Position numbers and translations under genes: made by a program
Notes under the pieces: model-generated
Seen by the model: only the letters and a program-made list of their open reading frames with translations
The model's database searches: none
What the model was told of the DNA's origin: nothing
Part shown: piece by piece, positions 1 through 11,751 of the stretch
Layout of the letters: every line of letters begins with the position of its first letter
How positions within the stretch are numbered: the stretch's first letter is position 1
Assembly: GCF_009727055.1 (NCBI RefSeq)
Contig: NC_052355.1
Coordinates: forward strand, 4,594,210-4,658,209
From: Benincasa hispida
Lineage: Eukaryota > Streptophyta > Magnoliopsida > Cucurbitales > Cucurbitaceae
Length of the DNA stretch: 64,000 nucleotides
Reading direction: 5' to 3'

Positions 1-3000
1 CTGTGCGTCGAACACTTAGAATTCTCCTCTAGGTGTTGAGCTTGCTATGTGGTAGTCACACACACTATCAACGCATACCATTCGTCCATGTCTTGCCTTA
101 GGCGTTCCACAAGCTGCATTCCAATGCGTGGCCTACCTTCTATGCGTCCAAGCTTTCAACTCATGCCTACACTCCTCATCGTATGGCCCATCGTTTAGCT
201 AGCTGATAGCTTGTAGAAATACAAGCTATTGTAGCCTTTTACTTAGAATTATGAGGGCTAATGAGCAGAATATGTGTTGATAATACTAAGAATTCATGAG
301 AAAAAGTGAGCTTGCATCGACCAACACTGAAAATCCTCGCTAACTCTATATCATGCATTATTTTGCATCAAAATGTCTATTTTTGTAGCTATTACAGGAA
401 TCGATTGCATGCGTTGATCCCAGACCATCGCAAAGCTAATCGCATGCATTAATCTTTGTGAAGACTAGTTCGTCGCATGGAATGATGCAGCTATAAAGTG
501 ATAACCATGATAGAAGGTTGATTGCAAGGTGGGTGGAATGTGTTGATACTTTAGAAGAAACGATCATGAATGCATACCTTGGGAGTATAAAAAGATAAGA
601 TGATGCTGACATTTCACCTACCATATCAAAAGTGGCAGTGATTCAGAGTGGGACTACCAATGTTGTTGGCATTTGAGCTCTAGAGCCTTGGAGCCCAACT
701 TCCATCCATCCGAGTCTCTGCCTTGGGCAGATTCTTATGATCACAGATAGGAGCATGAGCAAGACATTCTTTGAGAGATCTTCACTTCCACAACCCTTTC
801 CGAGTGATGAATAGTGCTTCGCTGGAGATAGAGACCGTGAGAGATTTCTCCACCACCCATCCGTGGCACCACCGGCAGCCTTGACGTACATCTGATGAAA
901 GTAAGAGATTGCCTACATCTAGCCCTCCACCTCTCTTCTTATCTCTGTATTGTATTACATTTTGGCTTAAGACATTAATACATTTTGTAATCAATGCATT
1001 TCTTAGTTCCTTCAGGACCATCTTCATCATCTTATTCTTCATTATCATCATTTACATTCATTATTTAGTTAAGCGTTGATTGTAAGAGTTATCGTATACT
1101 CAATCATGCGGTATAGAGATATGACACATGTAGCCAACCACCGAGAGGTGTGTATTACACAAGTATAGCGAGCCAATCCTCTTTTCTTAGTGCAAGCCTA
1201 TCGCAATGCTTGTCTGTGAGCTAAGTTGCTATAGCTAACTACCTGAGAGGGTAAATAGTGGCACTCATAAGTAAAGTAAGCAGTGTCCCTAGAGATAGGA
1301 ATAATCTTATGCTCAATGCAACCATGCATTATAGAGATATAAGCATGTGTCTGACCACCGAGAGGTGTATAATATGTTAGTGTGGCGAGCTAGGATTACC
1401 CTTGCGACCAAGCTTAATGACACGATGAATATATCCCCTCCAAAATTCTACTTCTCCATGCATCTTATTATGCGTTAATAGTTACTGCATCTCTACCTAT
1501 TCTCATAGTCAAACTTTCATTGCTCAATCTGTTTAGTTAGGAGTAGGAGTAACGTATAGCAATTTAACTTCTTTCTTTTTATTTTCATTCACCACCTCAA
1601 ACACATTACTTCATAAATATTATTTAGTTACAAATCCCTGTGTTCGACCTTGGATCATCCCGAGAAACTTGCATTCTAGTTAAAGTAAGAAAACTTGTGA
1701 CAGGAACGCTTGGTCATTGCATACATGATTAACGCATATTGCATACTCTTCAGTTCAACGCATGATCATCAACGCATAGAAGTCAACTCATAGCAAAAGA
1801 GAATGCATTTTTCTAACCATCACTAGCCCTTGCACCAATCGTTTAGCCTATGTGCCTATCTTGTCGCACATCAATGCATGCATCATGCGCTTGTCCAGTT
1901 GTGCGCCAGCACACTCCATCGCAACTTGATGCCTAATGCCTCAGCGCCTACCTGCATAGTCCCATGCTTCTCAGCAAATCCTTGCACCCAGGCCAACGCA
2001 TCCCTTGCATGCAACTTAGCTCTCAGCGCGTGTATTTAGCATCACCGTCTGGCCCTTCAAGCTGCTTGCTTGTTCAACCCAAGCAGCTGCCTACTTGTTC
2101 AAGATTTCTAGATTCAAATTACAATTTGAATAAGTAATTTTCCAGGCCTTTTCTCTAGAAATTTCCTTCTACAAACTTGCTCTAAAATTTCTTAACAAGC
2201 ATACCTTAAAATCTCAGCTCAGAACTCCTCGTGGTTTGGCCAGAATCCTCAAATAATCAAGACTAATTCGAGCTTACCCGAGAGCTCGACCTTCAGTTGG
2301 ATTCTTCAATCTCCAGCCCAAATCCTTTGAAATTTCCTTCCGGAAACCCAACCTCAGCAATTAGACACACTCAAGATTTGAATAGCTCTGAAATCACTCC
2401 ATTTGCACAAGTGAATTGCTCAAACCCTCTCTTCAAAGCCAAGCTTCCCTTTTATACTAGCAGCTTCATGCTAACCCTTAAATGTTAAGTTGCCACCTCA
2501 TCCTTAAAGAGATAACAATCCTAAGCATGACAGCTGGCTTAGCTAGTTGATTACTAAGCTAATCCTTTCCTTTTGGTCATTAACGTAAGGCTCAATTTTC
2601 AAGCCAACACTTGCAATTACTTGGTTGCATGCCTCTTTCAGACAGTGCATCGCCCAACCTTGGCCAATGCATAGCTCACCTTGAGGCTATTGTGTACCTG
2701 CTATGGTCACATGCTCTTAGATCAATGCATGTCCTAACCCACACATAGCTTAATCTTAACATATCACCAACCAAGTGTTAAGCCTTCCTCAACACACAAC
2801 CACCGAGCATCGCATGTCTCATGTACCTTGCGCCAAGACTGCCAACGCTTCCTAAGCAGCCACACAGTCTTCCATTGCACATCGCATACCTCATCGCATA
2901 CTTCCTAGCGTCATTGCATAGCTATAGTGTGCATTGAGTACCCAGCGCCTTGTGCTTATCATTGCACATTGGTCAGCATGCACACCCATGGTCATTGCAT

Positions 3001-3589
3001 CTCTTGCACATGTGCGCTAGGCTCAGTGCCTAGCCTTGCGCCAACGCCTAACATACCTTACCTGCATGCTCACTAACCTTGCAAGCCCCCCGGCTGCCGC
3101 ATGTCTTGTCAACGCATATGGTTGCAAGTACTCAACAAGACCACCTTGGCGTGCACAACTCTAATGCCTAGCTCCCCCACACTCGGCCACACTTGGCCTC
3201 CACAAGAGCTCGTCTAACCTCTAAAAGCAAGACTAGCGCATAAGAGCTTGTCTCCAATGCCCAACACAAGGCTAATGCATAGGCTACACCCTACCAACAC
3301 TTAGCCATTTTATGGCTTGCCTAACCTCCAAGACAAAACCAACGCCTATTCTTCTTACCTCAACGCTTAACATAAGGCCAACGCCCATGGCAACATTTAG
3401 CCAATTTTTCATCTTGCTAAGCTATCTAAAACTCATTCGAGACTAGGTTTTTCCAACACTTAGAATTTTCTTCCTCCATTTTCCTACTTTCTTTACTTCC
3501 TTTCACAACTTTACTTTAACATATCCTTAGTCTTTGCTTACTATGACTATTACTCACTTATGTAGGAAAAATGGAGTACGGGGTTTACA
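1..3589 (-). mobile_element. Gypsy-type LTR fragment, interrupted by a solo LTR
   Basis: Bases 1-203 and 1828-3589 form one non-coding repeat once the solo LTR at 204-1822 is removed. Stretches around 2040-2290 (AGCAGCTGCC, CTTCTACAAACTTG, CTCGTGG, ACCCGAGA) match the same order of words at 40190-40410, inside the better-bounded LTR at 36643-41750. On the minus strand it starts with TGTAAACCCC at 3589, consistent with a 5'-TG LTR end. A TATA-like stretch on the minus strand lies near 2450-2460. The window edge cuts off the other end. It abuts the satellite at 3590 and may be inserted in it. No coding sequence is seen; short reading frames here look like chance. Confidence 0.6.
204..1822 (+). 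mobile_element. Solo LTR, Athila group
   Basis: A 1619 bp non-coding unit starts TGATAGCTTGTAG and ends CTAACCATCA. It is flanked by the perfect 5 bp direct repeat CTAGC (199-203 and 1823-1827), a target site duplication. It resembles the LTRs at 12591-14260 and 26823-28553 read on their minus strand. Shared words include TTATGAGGGCTAAT near the start and the block TTCGACCTTGGATCA near 1646 towards the end. No internal region follows, so this is the residue of LTR-LTR recombination. The usual TATA position near 680 reads CTCTAGAG instead of CTATAAAT, so the promoter looks decayed. Confidence 0.88.
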
Positions 3590-4829
3590 CAAATGGCTCC
3601 CAGGTTCGGTGGTGCTACCTCGGGGCCTAATTTTTGTGTGCAAACTTTCCACTGGGCGAAAATTTGAAAATGGACCCAGGGGGTTTAGAATGATGAAAAG
3701 AAGTCGTGCATTAGACGGTTTTGGGAACGAAGCTCATTTGGTGCCCTAAACGGCACTGAGGCCAGGCGGGGCTGCCTTAAGGCCCAATTTTTGTGCGCGA
3801 ACATTTTGCTGGACAAAAATTTGAAAATGGACCCAGAGGTTCAGAATGATGAAAAGAAGCTGTGGGATAGACAGTTTTGGAAACGGAGCTCATAAGATGC
3901 CCCAAACAATTTCTGAGCTCGGCAAGACTACCCTGGAGCCCAATTTTTATGCGCGAACTTTCCTCTGGGCGAAAATTTGAAAACGGACCAGGGGTTCAAA
4001 ATGATGAAAAAAAGTTGTGCGCCAGATAGTTTTGAGAACGAAGATCATTTAGTGCCGCAAACGACACTTAGGCTTGGTGGGACTGCCCCGGGGCTCAATT
4101 TTTTGCGAAATTTTCTGCCAGGCGAAAATTTGAAAACGGACCCAGGGGTTCAGAAAGATTAAAAGAATTCATTCGACAGGTGATTTTGGGAACGGAGCTC
4201 ATTTGGTGCCCCAAACGGCTCTCGTGTCTGACAGGGCTGCCTGGGGACCAATTTTTGTGTGCAAACTTTCTGCCGAGCGAAAATTTAAAAATGGTCCCAA
4301 GAAGTTCAGAACGATGAAAAAAGTCGTGCACCAGATGATTTTGATAACGAAGCTCATTTGGTGCCCCAACTGGCACCCGAGCTCGGTAGGGCTACCTTAG
4401 GGAAAATTTTTTGTGCGTGAACTTTCTGCTGGACGAAAATTTGAAAATAGATCCAAGGGTTCAGAACGTTGAAAAAAAGTCGTGCGCTAGAAGATTTATG
4501 GAACATACCGCATTTGGTGCCCAAACGACACCCAGGCCCAGCGTGGCTGCCTCGAGGCCGATTTTTGTGCGCAAACTTTCCGCTAGGAGAAAATTTAAAA
4601 ATGGACCCTGGGGTTTAGAACGATGAAAAAAAGCCATGCATCAGATGATTTTGGGAATGGAGCTCATTTGGTGCCCAAAAGGCTCTCGGACCCAGCGGGG
4701 ATGCCCCGGGGCCCAATTTTTGTGTGCGAACTTTTCGTCGGGCAAAACATTGAAAATGGACCCGAGGTTCAAAACGATGTAAAAAAGTCGTGCGCCAGAC
4801 AGTTTTGGGAATGAAGCTTTTTTGGTGGT
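3590..4829. repeat. Satellite array, ~155 bp unit, 8 copies
   Basis: Eight head-to-tail units are visible. The marker GTGCC or its variants recurs at about 3741, 3898, 4052, 4206, 4361, 4517 and 4671, giving periods of 154-157. Each unit contains a CCCAATTTTTGTG block, a GCGAAAATTTGAAAA block, a GATGAAAA block and a TTTTGGGAACGGAGCTCA block. Units differ by point changes and small indels. The array starts exactly at the LTR border (3590) and stops at a truncated copia LTR (about 4833), so it may once have been longer. Short reading frames crossing units are by-products of the repeat. Confidence 0.93.
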
Positions 4830-6119
4830 TGAATGTAAACTTAAGCATGCATATGAGATATACAAGTGGATCATGCCTTCAATAATAACCTAAAAGGTCT
4901 GTAGTATAAGGATAAAAGAGGGATACCTTATCCTGGTGACCTCAGATACAACCCACTTTGTAGAGGTTTACAAGTGTTGTGAACTACTACAGATGATCTG
5001 ATCATGGCCATTCATGTGAAGACATGCGAGCGGGGGTGTCCTATACAAAGAGTTTGTATAAGACCGGACCACGAAATGATTAGTCTCTTTATATAACACT
5101 GTTGATAATTGAGACTTACATCTCATTTAAATGACCATAGGTGACATGACCATAATCCTGAGTGTTTTGGGAACTTCTGCATTTGAGGGCAGTCCTTTGA
5201 TTAGTATGGGTGAGAGTGGCCAAATTGCCAACTCAACAAGCCTACCTTTTTTAGGATTTGTCTGATTTGGGAGTTGGGAACTTAGTTACATAAGATGAAA
5301 TTCACTCCTTCCCCGAAGCAAGGGTAAGTAGATAGATTGCTCCCTTAAGGGCTGATTCCAGGTCTTTAACATACTGGCACATCCTCTCTTTGGAAGAGAG
5401 GACCCAGTCATAGTAGGACTATGACTTATTATTCATTAGAGGGATCAGTGGTACTTAAGGATTTAGATGTAACTACAGGGGCAAAATGATAAATTGGCCC
5501 AACTATACTTACGAGGGATCTGTGAAGGGTTATCGAACTGTTGATTTGTTGATATGGATACAGAAATATATCTGTAGTGAGGAGAATGCAGCTGTCGGTC
5601 TTTAATGGAGTGTCCAACAATTAACGAATGGTGGATACCGTGACTAAAGAGTTTAGTCAGTTATTCACATACCATTGGAGCTTCAAGGTACAGATCCATA
5701 AGGTCCCCTTGGTAGCTCAATGGATTCAAGTTGAGAATTAGTTCTTCGGGTTAGTTTGAAGTGTTCAAATTAACAAGAGAAAATTCAATTATATATATGA
5801 TATAATTGGTGTGATGTATGAGATACATCAAGTGGAGGATTAATGTAAATATGATTTACATTAAGTATCATAAAATAGAAAAAGAACTATGGTTTGTATG
5901 TTTCATGAGATGAAATATTAAAACTATAGGTTATAAATATAATATGGTAAGTTGGTTATCATATTTATTTATAATATACTAATTATTTGATAATTAATTC
6001 TTTTTCTCTAATAACCAATTGAGTGGGAGGTAATTGGTGGTTTTATGGTAACCGTGAGATAAAAAGGAAAATTATTTTCCTAAAATTAAGAGTTGCTTCA
6101 TTCGGAAAGTTACTCACGG

Positions 6120-6420
6120 ACAAGATATCAAGTGAAAGTGTTTCACTAAGCGATAACTCACAGTGACTAAACGATCGTGGAGCTTTGACTATACAGTAGT
6201 TCATTAGCTGATCGTAGCTAAACGATCGAGTGGCTTTGTCTATACGATAGGCTGCCATTTACTACACGATCAAGCACATCGTCTATACGATAGCTGTCTC
6301 TTATACACATCTAGATGTGTATAAGAGCCATTTACTACACGATCAAGCACATCATCTATACGATAGACGCTTCTTATTTCCCACTTGGTTGATCGTCTAC
6401 ACGATCTTTGTCCTCCAGTC
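6120..6420. repeat. Degenerate CGATCG-word cluster in copia LTR1
   Basis: Many imperfect copies of a 10-15 base word around TAAACGATCGTG or CTACACGATCA occur on both strands with irregular spacing. Similar clusters sit at the equivalent place in the other copia LTRs (35600-35790, 39290-39470 and, inverted, 44730-44930). It is part of the LTR, not a separate insertion. Confidence 0.7.
6294..6327. other. Nextera mate-pair junction adapter (34 of 38 bp), artefact
   Basis: The 19 bp Tn5 mosaic end CTGTCTCTTATACACATCT is followed by its own reverse complement, missing the last four bases. This is the circularisation junction of Nextera mate-pair libraries and not plant DNA. The 39 bp before it (6255-6293) recur right after it (6328-6366) with one mismatch, as expected when an untrimmed read end is joined to overlapping sequence. 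Confidence 0.96.
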
Positions 6421-6856
6421 TTTTCCTCAAAGCCAAGATCATATAGAACCCACAACTCTTGGATTCTCACACTGAGAATACCAAGGTAACCATCGTGGTG
6501 GTGTCCTCACTCACTTCGTGAATCAAGTGTGACTCGATTGGTTCATGGAGGCCATTTATGGGGTTCGTGATCGTTGTGTTTGTTTTGTTCGTTGTCTTAG
6601 TGTTGTTTACCGGTCGTTACGTTTATGTTGCTGTGTTGTGGACGTTTGTAGATTGATCGAGGGAGTTTGAAGAATGGTTCTTCAAAGGTATGCATACTCT
6701 ATCCCTTGATTTTATCGTTTAGCATGCTGTAATTTTATTTTGTGCATGACCTGTTAGTTTCCGTTCTTGTACTCTAATTGTTTATGTTCAACTCAAATGG
6801 AATTTGGAACGATCTCTTCTGCTGCTCATGGAAATCCTCATGTTTGATTTCCTTCA

Positions 6857-9451
6857 CCAAATACCATTTTGGTTTTGGACTTTTTTTTTACAGTCGTTAT
6901 GGGTTTTAAGTTTCTGCATTGCATTTAAGAGTTAAATGCATTTGTGATGCGTTGATGATTTTTTATGGGATGGTTGCCTCTGTTTAAAGCTTTCTTAAGT
7001 TTACAAAGTGTTAATTTGTTGGGGCCCTTGCATTTTGGGCATAATTAACAAGCAATCAAGTCTGTATTCAAAGTATTTGAAGTTGTTTGAGTCGTTCGTG
7101 ATGAAGTTTCGAAGCATGGAGATGCAGTTCTCATCGAGGAAGAAGACCAAAGGTTGGTCGTATCGTGTAGCCCAAGGTAAACAATCGTTGAGATTTGGCT
7201 AAACGATTATGTAGAAAAGTTCACTTGATCATATAGTATTTACTAAACATGCTAAACGATGGGGTAAAGCATTTACTCTATCACGTAGCGTTGGTTGCTG
7301 GATCGCGTGGATGCTAGAGGTAAACGATCGCATAGAGTTTTTGACACTCATCGTTTAATAAAAGGCATGTGCACTAAACGATCGAGTAGGTCAACATGCT
7401 TCATCATATAGTCACTGACTACACGATCATGCGGTATACGATATCTTGATGCTTGCTCAGCAATCGTTTAGACGATTATGCTTCACCACATCGTTGTCAT
7501 TTAGATAATCGTTTAAGGCTTGCGTTGCACGATGCGCATTGCACGATCATGTGCCTTCATGCTTCATCTCATAGTGAAAGGTACACGATCGTTGCTAAAC
7601 GATCATTTATGCTCACACAGCGTTGCTAAACGATTGAGTAAAGAGTTTATTCTATCGTGTACGTGATCACAAGGATTTGGTACATGATCAAGGAGATGCG
7701 TTCTTCGCCCAAACGATTCAAGACCCAGTTCGCCTGTTTGAACCGAAGACTCATTGTGCTTTGTAATAGTTAGCTTTGGTTTTTTGTGAATTTGAGGCTA
7801 ATTATCCCGGTTCATCAACTATTATTTAATGTACATGAGATGTATGTTGATTTATATACCATAGTGTATGACATATAGATTTAAAACCCACCTTAGGTTA
7901 TGCATTTTGTTCATGCATCATATATTATAAGTGTTATAATATAGTTATTGGCATGATGAAATTACAAGAAAGCATGCGCATGCATCAAGAAATATAAGAG
8001 TTATATTTATGCAGGCATTAAGCATATTCATGCATCATCTTTATATTATAAGAGTTATAGTATAAGGGTGTATGGAAGCATGTATGTTTGATTCGTTGCT
8101 TTGTTATATAAGTGTTATATAAAAGTAGCAATGAATGAACAATGCATAGAGCATGACACTTAGGCTTGTTTATAATTGTTATGAATGCCTTGTATGTGTA
8201 GCTTCGTATTGTGGATGGTTTTGGTTGTTTTCGTTTATAAGCATTATATGGAAATGAGAACTAAAATCAATAAGAAAGAGTTGCATGCGAACTTAGGTGA
8301 ACTCATATTTTAAAAGGGTTTTAAAATTGGATTGAGATAGACCTAAGTTCATGGTTCTAATGAGATTCAATACCTAAGTTTAATATTTTTAAATCGGTTT
8401 AATATGATTAAATTGATTTCCATAAAAGATTAAATTTATATTAAATCTATCTATAAGGGACCTTTTGTCTAAGGCGGGTTCTGTCTAGGTTGGGATATTT
8501 AAGCTGACAGAAACGAAACACCCCTACCTGGGAACCTATTTGGAAAGGTGAATTAAATATATTTGCTACAAGCATGCAACAATCGATCAAAGACTTCGTT
8601 AAAAAGTTTAATGGATGATGATCAAAAGTTGTTCAACTTTTCAAAGTAAGAGTTACTTTTGGGAAAACCTAAAAAGTCACTTAGTTAAAATCCTTAGCCG
8701 TGTTTTTTCTAAGTAAACTAAACCCTAGGTTATAAAATACTCAGTGGGAGGAAGAGATGTATATGATATATCAATGATTCCACTCACATTTCTCTCTAAA
8801 TGTTCACACCGTGAGATTCATGCTTGGCCTCGTGGTGCCTTGAGAGCATCTTCCTTCGGATGGTGTTTGCATGAGTCAATATCAAGGTGGATGGAGAGAG
8901 TGTTTATAGTAAGTGGATAAAGGGAGTGTGTCAATATGTCCTACGGTCTCCTTCATTGGTTTACACTGTGAGATCTTCTTGCACTGCCTCGTGGCACCCT
9001 GGGAGCGTCCCCCTTCGGATGGTTTTTGTGCGGTTGGTCAATATCAAGATAAAATCTAGAAATGGATAGGGACACATGAGATTTTGCCCCAATTGGATTT
9101 TTTCCCTTAGGATTGGCTGCTTGATGCAGAACTATAGGATCTAAAATGAAGGGTCACACTTATGGGAAATTGTTAAGCAATTTAATGATTTCTTGACCAA
9201 ATCAATGATGGCTATTCGTTATAGGAGCAAGAGTTATTCTGGTATTAATGACTGGTTGAGAGTGTCTCAATTCAGAGGAGGGATAAATTGACTACCCTTC
9301 GGTGGCTTTTATCCTAAACCATTGAAATGTCATTGCGAAACTAGATGTCACACGAGGTTCATTTCAGTTTTGTTAAACCGTATTGGATGTTGTTTTTCAA
9401 AGAGCATTTGCTAAAATCTAATGTAGATCAATGTGTTTGTTTTTCAGTAAC
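6857..9451 (+). mobile_element. Long untranslated leader of copia element A
   Basis: This 2.6 kb has no convincing coding sequence between LTR1 and the gag start. Up to about 7740 it holds another field of CGATCG-type words. From 7800 to 8500 it is AT-rich with repeated TTATAAGTGTTATA-like stretches. At 8810-9030 there are two diverged copies of a GTGAGAT...CGTGG...CTTCGGATGG module about 155 bp apart. From 9140 onward (AGGATCTAAAATGAAGGG) it matches the leader of copia B at 36204 onward. I see no clear tRNA-Met primer site after LTR1. Copia B lacks the whole 6857-9130 part. Confidence 0.6.
7150..7740. repeat. CGATCG-word field in copia A leader
   Basis: About twenty loosely spaced variants of CTAAACGATCG, CTACACGATCA and TCGTTTAG occur on both strands, without a fixed period. 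The vocabulary is that of the copia LTR clusters and of the minisatellite at 41010-41375. Confidence 0.65.
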
Positions 9452-9609
9452 ATGAATGATTTTCCGTTAGTTGCCTCTTTTACTTTGATCGATTACATAT
9501 GTTGGAAATAGACTCTTAAGACATGGTTCGTGGTAAATGACCTCGAGTTTGTCATGGTTGAGGAGTGTCCTCAAGTTCTGACCCTTGATGCATCGTGAAA
9601 TGTTTGTAA
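9452..9609 (+). pseudogene. Copia A gag, N-terminal fragment
   Basis: Translation from the ATG at 9452 gives a start like Ty1/copia gag (MNDFPLVASFTLIDYICW), an in-frame stop, then VVNDLEFVMVEECPQVL. The equivalent stretch in copia B is at 36522-36642. Gag would form the nucleocapsid of the virus-like particle. The reading frame is interrupted at 9609 by a solo LTR and resumes at 11353. The TAG in the first 20 codons shows it is dead. Confidence 0.75.
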
Positions 9610-11352
9610 TGTAGGATTGTATCAACAGTAGTGGAAGCATAAGGATCATCTAAGCATTCAAATTCACTAATTTTGGCATAATATAAATCATGCTTCTGCA
9701 GAAAAATGGGTTTCAAGACATACCTCTTGTAGAACTTCTTCAAAGCTTCTTCTCCAGCTGCAATCTTCTCCATATCTTGTTGTAGACCACCTCAAGATCT
9801 TTCCCACTATTTTCTTGGTGCTCTAGATTGAGTTGTGGGATTCAAAATAAGCTTGAATCAAGGAATGAAGGAGAAAAGCTCATTGCAGTAACCTTTGTCG
9901 AAGAACCTTTATTCAAACCGATTTTTCTCTCAAAATTCTGTAGATTGCATGCCCAATTTTCACTCCAATCTCTTCATTATATTGCAAATCAACATGCAAA
10001 GAGAAGAGATGCATGAGTTGCAGCTCATGCTTGGAGAAGACAAAGGCAAATGGTTGCTTCATGTGTGAGCTACTTCAAAGATGGATAAAGGAAAAATCCA
10101 TTTTTCCATTTAAGTGTGTTTTGTTTTCCAATTTTCAATTTTATCTAAAAATAAAAAATTGATTTAATAAATCTATTTTGATTTTAAAATGAAAATTTAA
10201 TTAATTTCATAAATTAATTATTAAATGAAACTTAATTAATTTAATATCAAATATTAAATTAATTTTAACACATATCCATCTTTATATATTTAAATCATAT
10301 TTAAATATATAAATTCTCGTAGTCTGTTACGAGCTAGTAGGGGGACCTCGCGGACCTACAAATCATGGGCCCAACGAGCCGAGATTAATTGGCTAAACTC
10401 ATTAGACCAAATTATCCCCATTCGTTAATTAATGGGTCATTCCACTAAAGCCATAGTTGCACTCCCTTCACTGTAATATATTATGTCCACATGATTTAAC
10501 ATAATCAACAAGTCGACCCTTCACAGGGTTTGTTCGTAATAACGGCTAGGTCATATCTGTTTTAACCCCGAGATTACATCTTATTCCTCAAGTCCCTACT
10601 GATCCTCTAATGAACAACTGGTTTGTGATCCAATCACCAAACCAAACTCTCTCAGCCCAGTGAGAGGGTGGGGCCTCTTGTTCAAGACCTGGATTCAGTA
10701 CTTAAGAGAACAACCTTTCTCCTATCCGTAAATCAGGTAGGCGTGAACTCCATCTTGCAAGGCTATGTCCCCAGCTATTCATCCGAACTTATCCCTAAAA
10801 TGGTAAGCTTATTGAGCAGTGTTGTTGGACTACTCTCACCGTTTGCAGATCATAATCCTGAACAAATAGAAGTTCATAGCTAGCTCAGGATTAAGATTGA
10901 GTTAACCTAGGTCATCTAGGTGAAATAGTCAGTCTTAAACAGTAAACACCGTTATAAAGTAAGAGTGACTTATTTCTTGGTCTTGATCTTATGCAAACTC
11001 ATTGCATAGGATTCCCCCATTCCTCATGTCATAACATGTACGAATTAGGATCACATCGTATGTAGCACTTTACAACTCTTTGTAACAACTACAAAGTAGG
11101 CCGTATCCAATGGAGTTACCAGAATAAGGTACCCAACCTCATTCATGTACCATATATCATTTTGACTATTTACTCGAACCCGATCCACTCTTATGTCTCC
11201 ACATAAAGTTCAAGTACTCATACAATAGTCATGGATCTTAGTTTATTAGATTTAGACTTTCATACAATTTATGAGATCAATAATAAGTATATTGATAATA
11301 GAAAATGTTTATCATTTTACAAACTGCAAGTTTTAGGACATAAAACCCAACA
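9610..11352 (-). mobile_element. Solo LTR, copia family 2
   Basis: A 1743 bp unit runs from TGTAGGATTG to ACCCAACA. On the minus strand it starts TGTTGGGTTTTATG, like the other copia LTR starts. Flanks are TGTAA (9605-9609) and CGTAA (11353-11357), one transition apart. Copia B's uninterrupted target (41786 onward) reads CGTAATGCATATG, so the left copy mutated. Its middle (10640-10860), reversed, matches the GGTGAGAGT...AATTCACTCC part of family 1 LTRs, which fixes the orientation. A very AT-rich block lies at 10140-10320. No coding sequence. Confidence 0.88.
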
Positions 11353-11720
11353 CGTAATGCATATGAGGTATGGATGAAGGCTAACTCGTTGGCCCGACTT
11401 CATATTTTGGCTAGCATACCTAATGCATTGGCCAAAAGGGTTGAGAACATGGTCATTGCACATCAGATCATGGACTCGTTGCAAGAATTTTTTGAATGTC
11501 AATTCTCACTTTTTTAGCACCAAGGGATGGATGAAAAAGAAAGCAATAATGTTAGTTCCAAAGATAATCTCCAATCTTTCTTGAATGTCAAGGGAGTAAA
11601 AGAGAAAGCAAGTGTTGCTGACTCTGAGGAAGTTCATCGACGAGAAGTGTTCTCTGAAAGGGAACTTGGAGCTTATTTAGGTTATGATACTGATCCTACT
11701 ACTCTCTAGAAAAGGAAGAA
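11353..11720 (+). pseudogene. Copia A gag, C-terminal part
   Basis: Continues the gag split at 9609. The frame reads NAYEVWMKANSLARLHILAS, then IPNALAKRVENMVIAHQIMD and SLQEFFECQFSLF before a TAG at 11515. This pattern belongs to the UBN2-type gag of Ty1/copia. After the stop, 11527-11709 encodes a charged stretch (MDEKESNNVSSKDN...) probably corresponding to the gag-protease linker. No CCHC zinc knuckle is recognisable. Copia B has the same segment at 41756-42050. Confidence 0.75.
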
Positions 11721-11751
11721 GTTTAAAGACAGTAAATGTGATTTATTTGTC

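Larger units (their letters stand above)
4833..6856 (+). mobile_element. 5' LTR of copia element A (LTR1), 5'-truncated
   Basis: This aligns along its length with the complete solo LTR at 37811-39904 but lacks roughly the first 130 bp, starting at ATGTAAACTTAAGCATG next to the satellite. It ends TTTGATTTCCTTCA at 6856, the same end as LTR2 (36198). The middle holds the AT-rich block TTATAAATATAATATGG (about 5933). Downstream is a run of degenerate words built on TAAACGATCG (6120-6420). It contains a foreign adapter at 6294-6327 with a 39 bp duplication around it, so its length is not exact. Confidence 0.85.

Noticed and set aside
3534..4874. Many 60-93 codon frames on both strands
   Set aside because: They repeat with the 155 bp satellite period and change with its point mutations; there is no evidence of coding.
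6270..6470. Peptide ending in the pattern THLDVYKRQ
   Set aside because: It comes from translating the Nextera junction adapter at 6294-6327. Similar nonsense peptides arise at 61601-61871 and 62185-62484.
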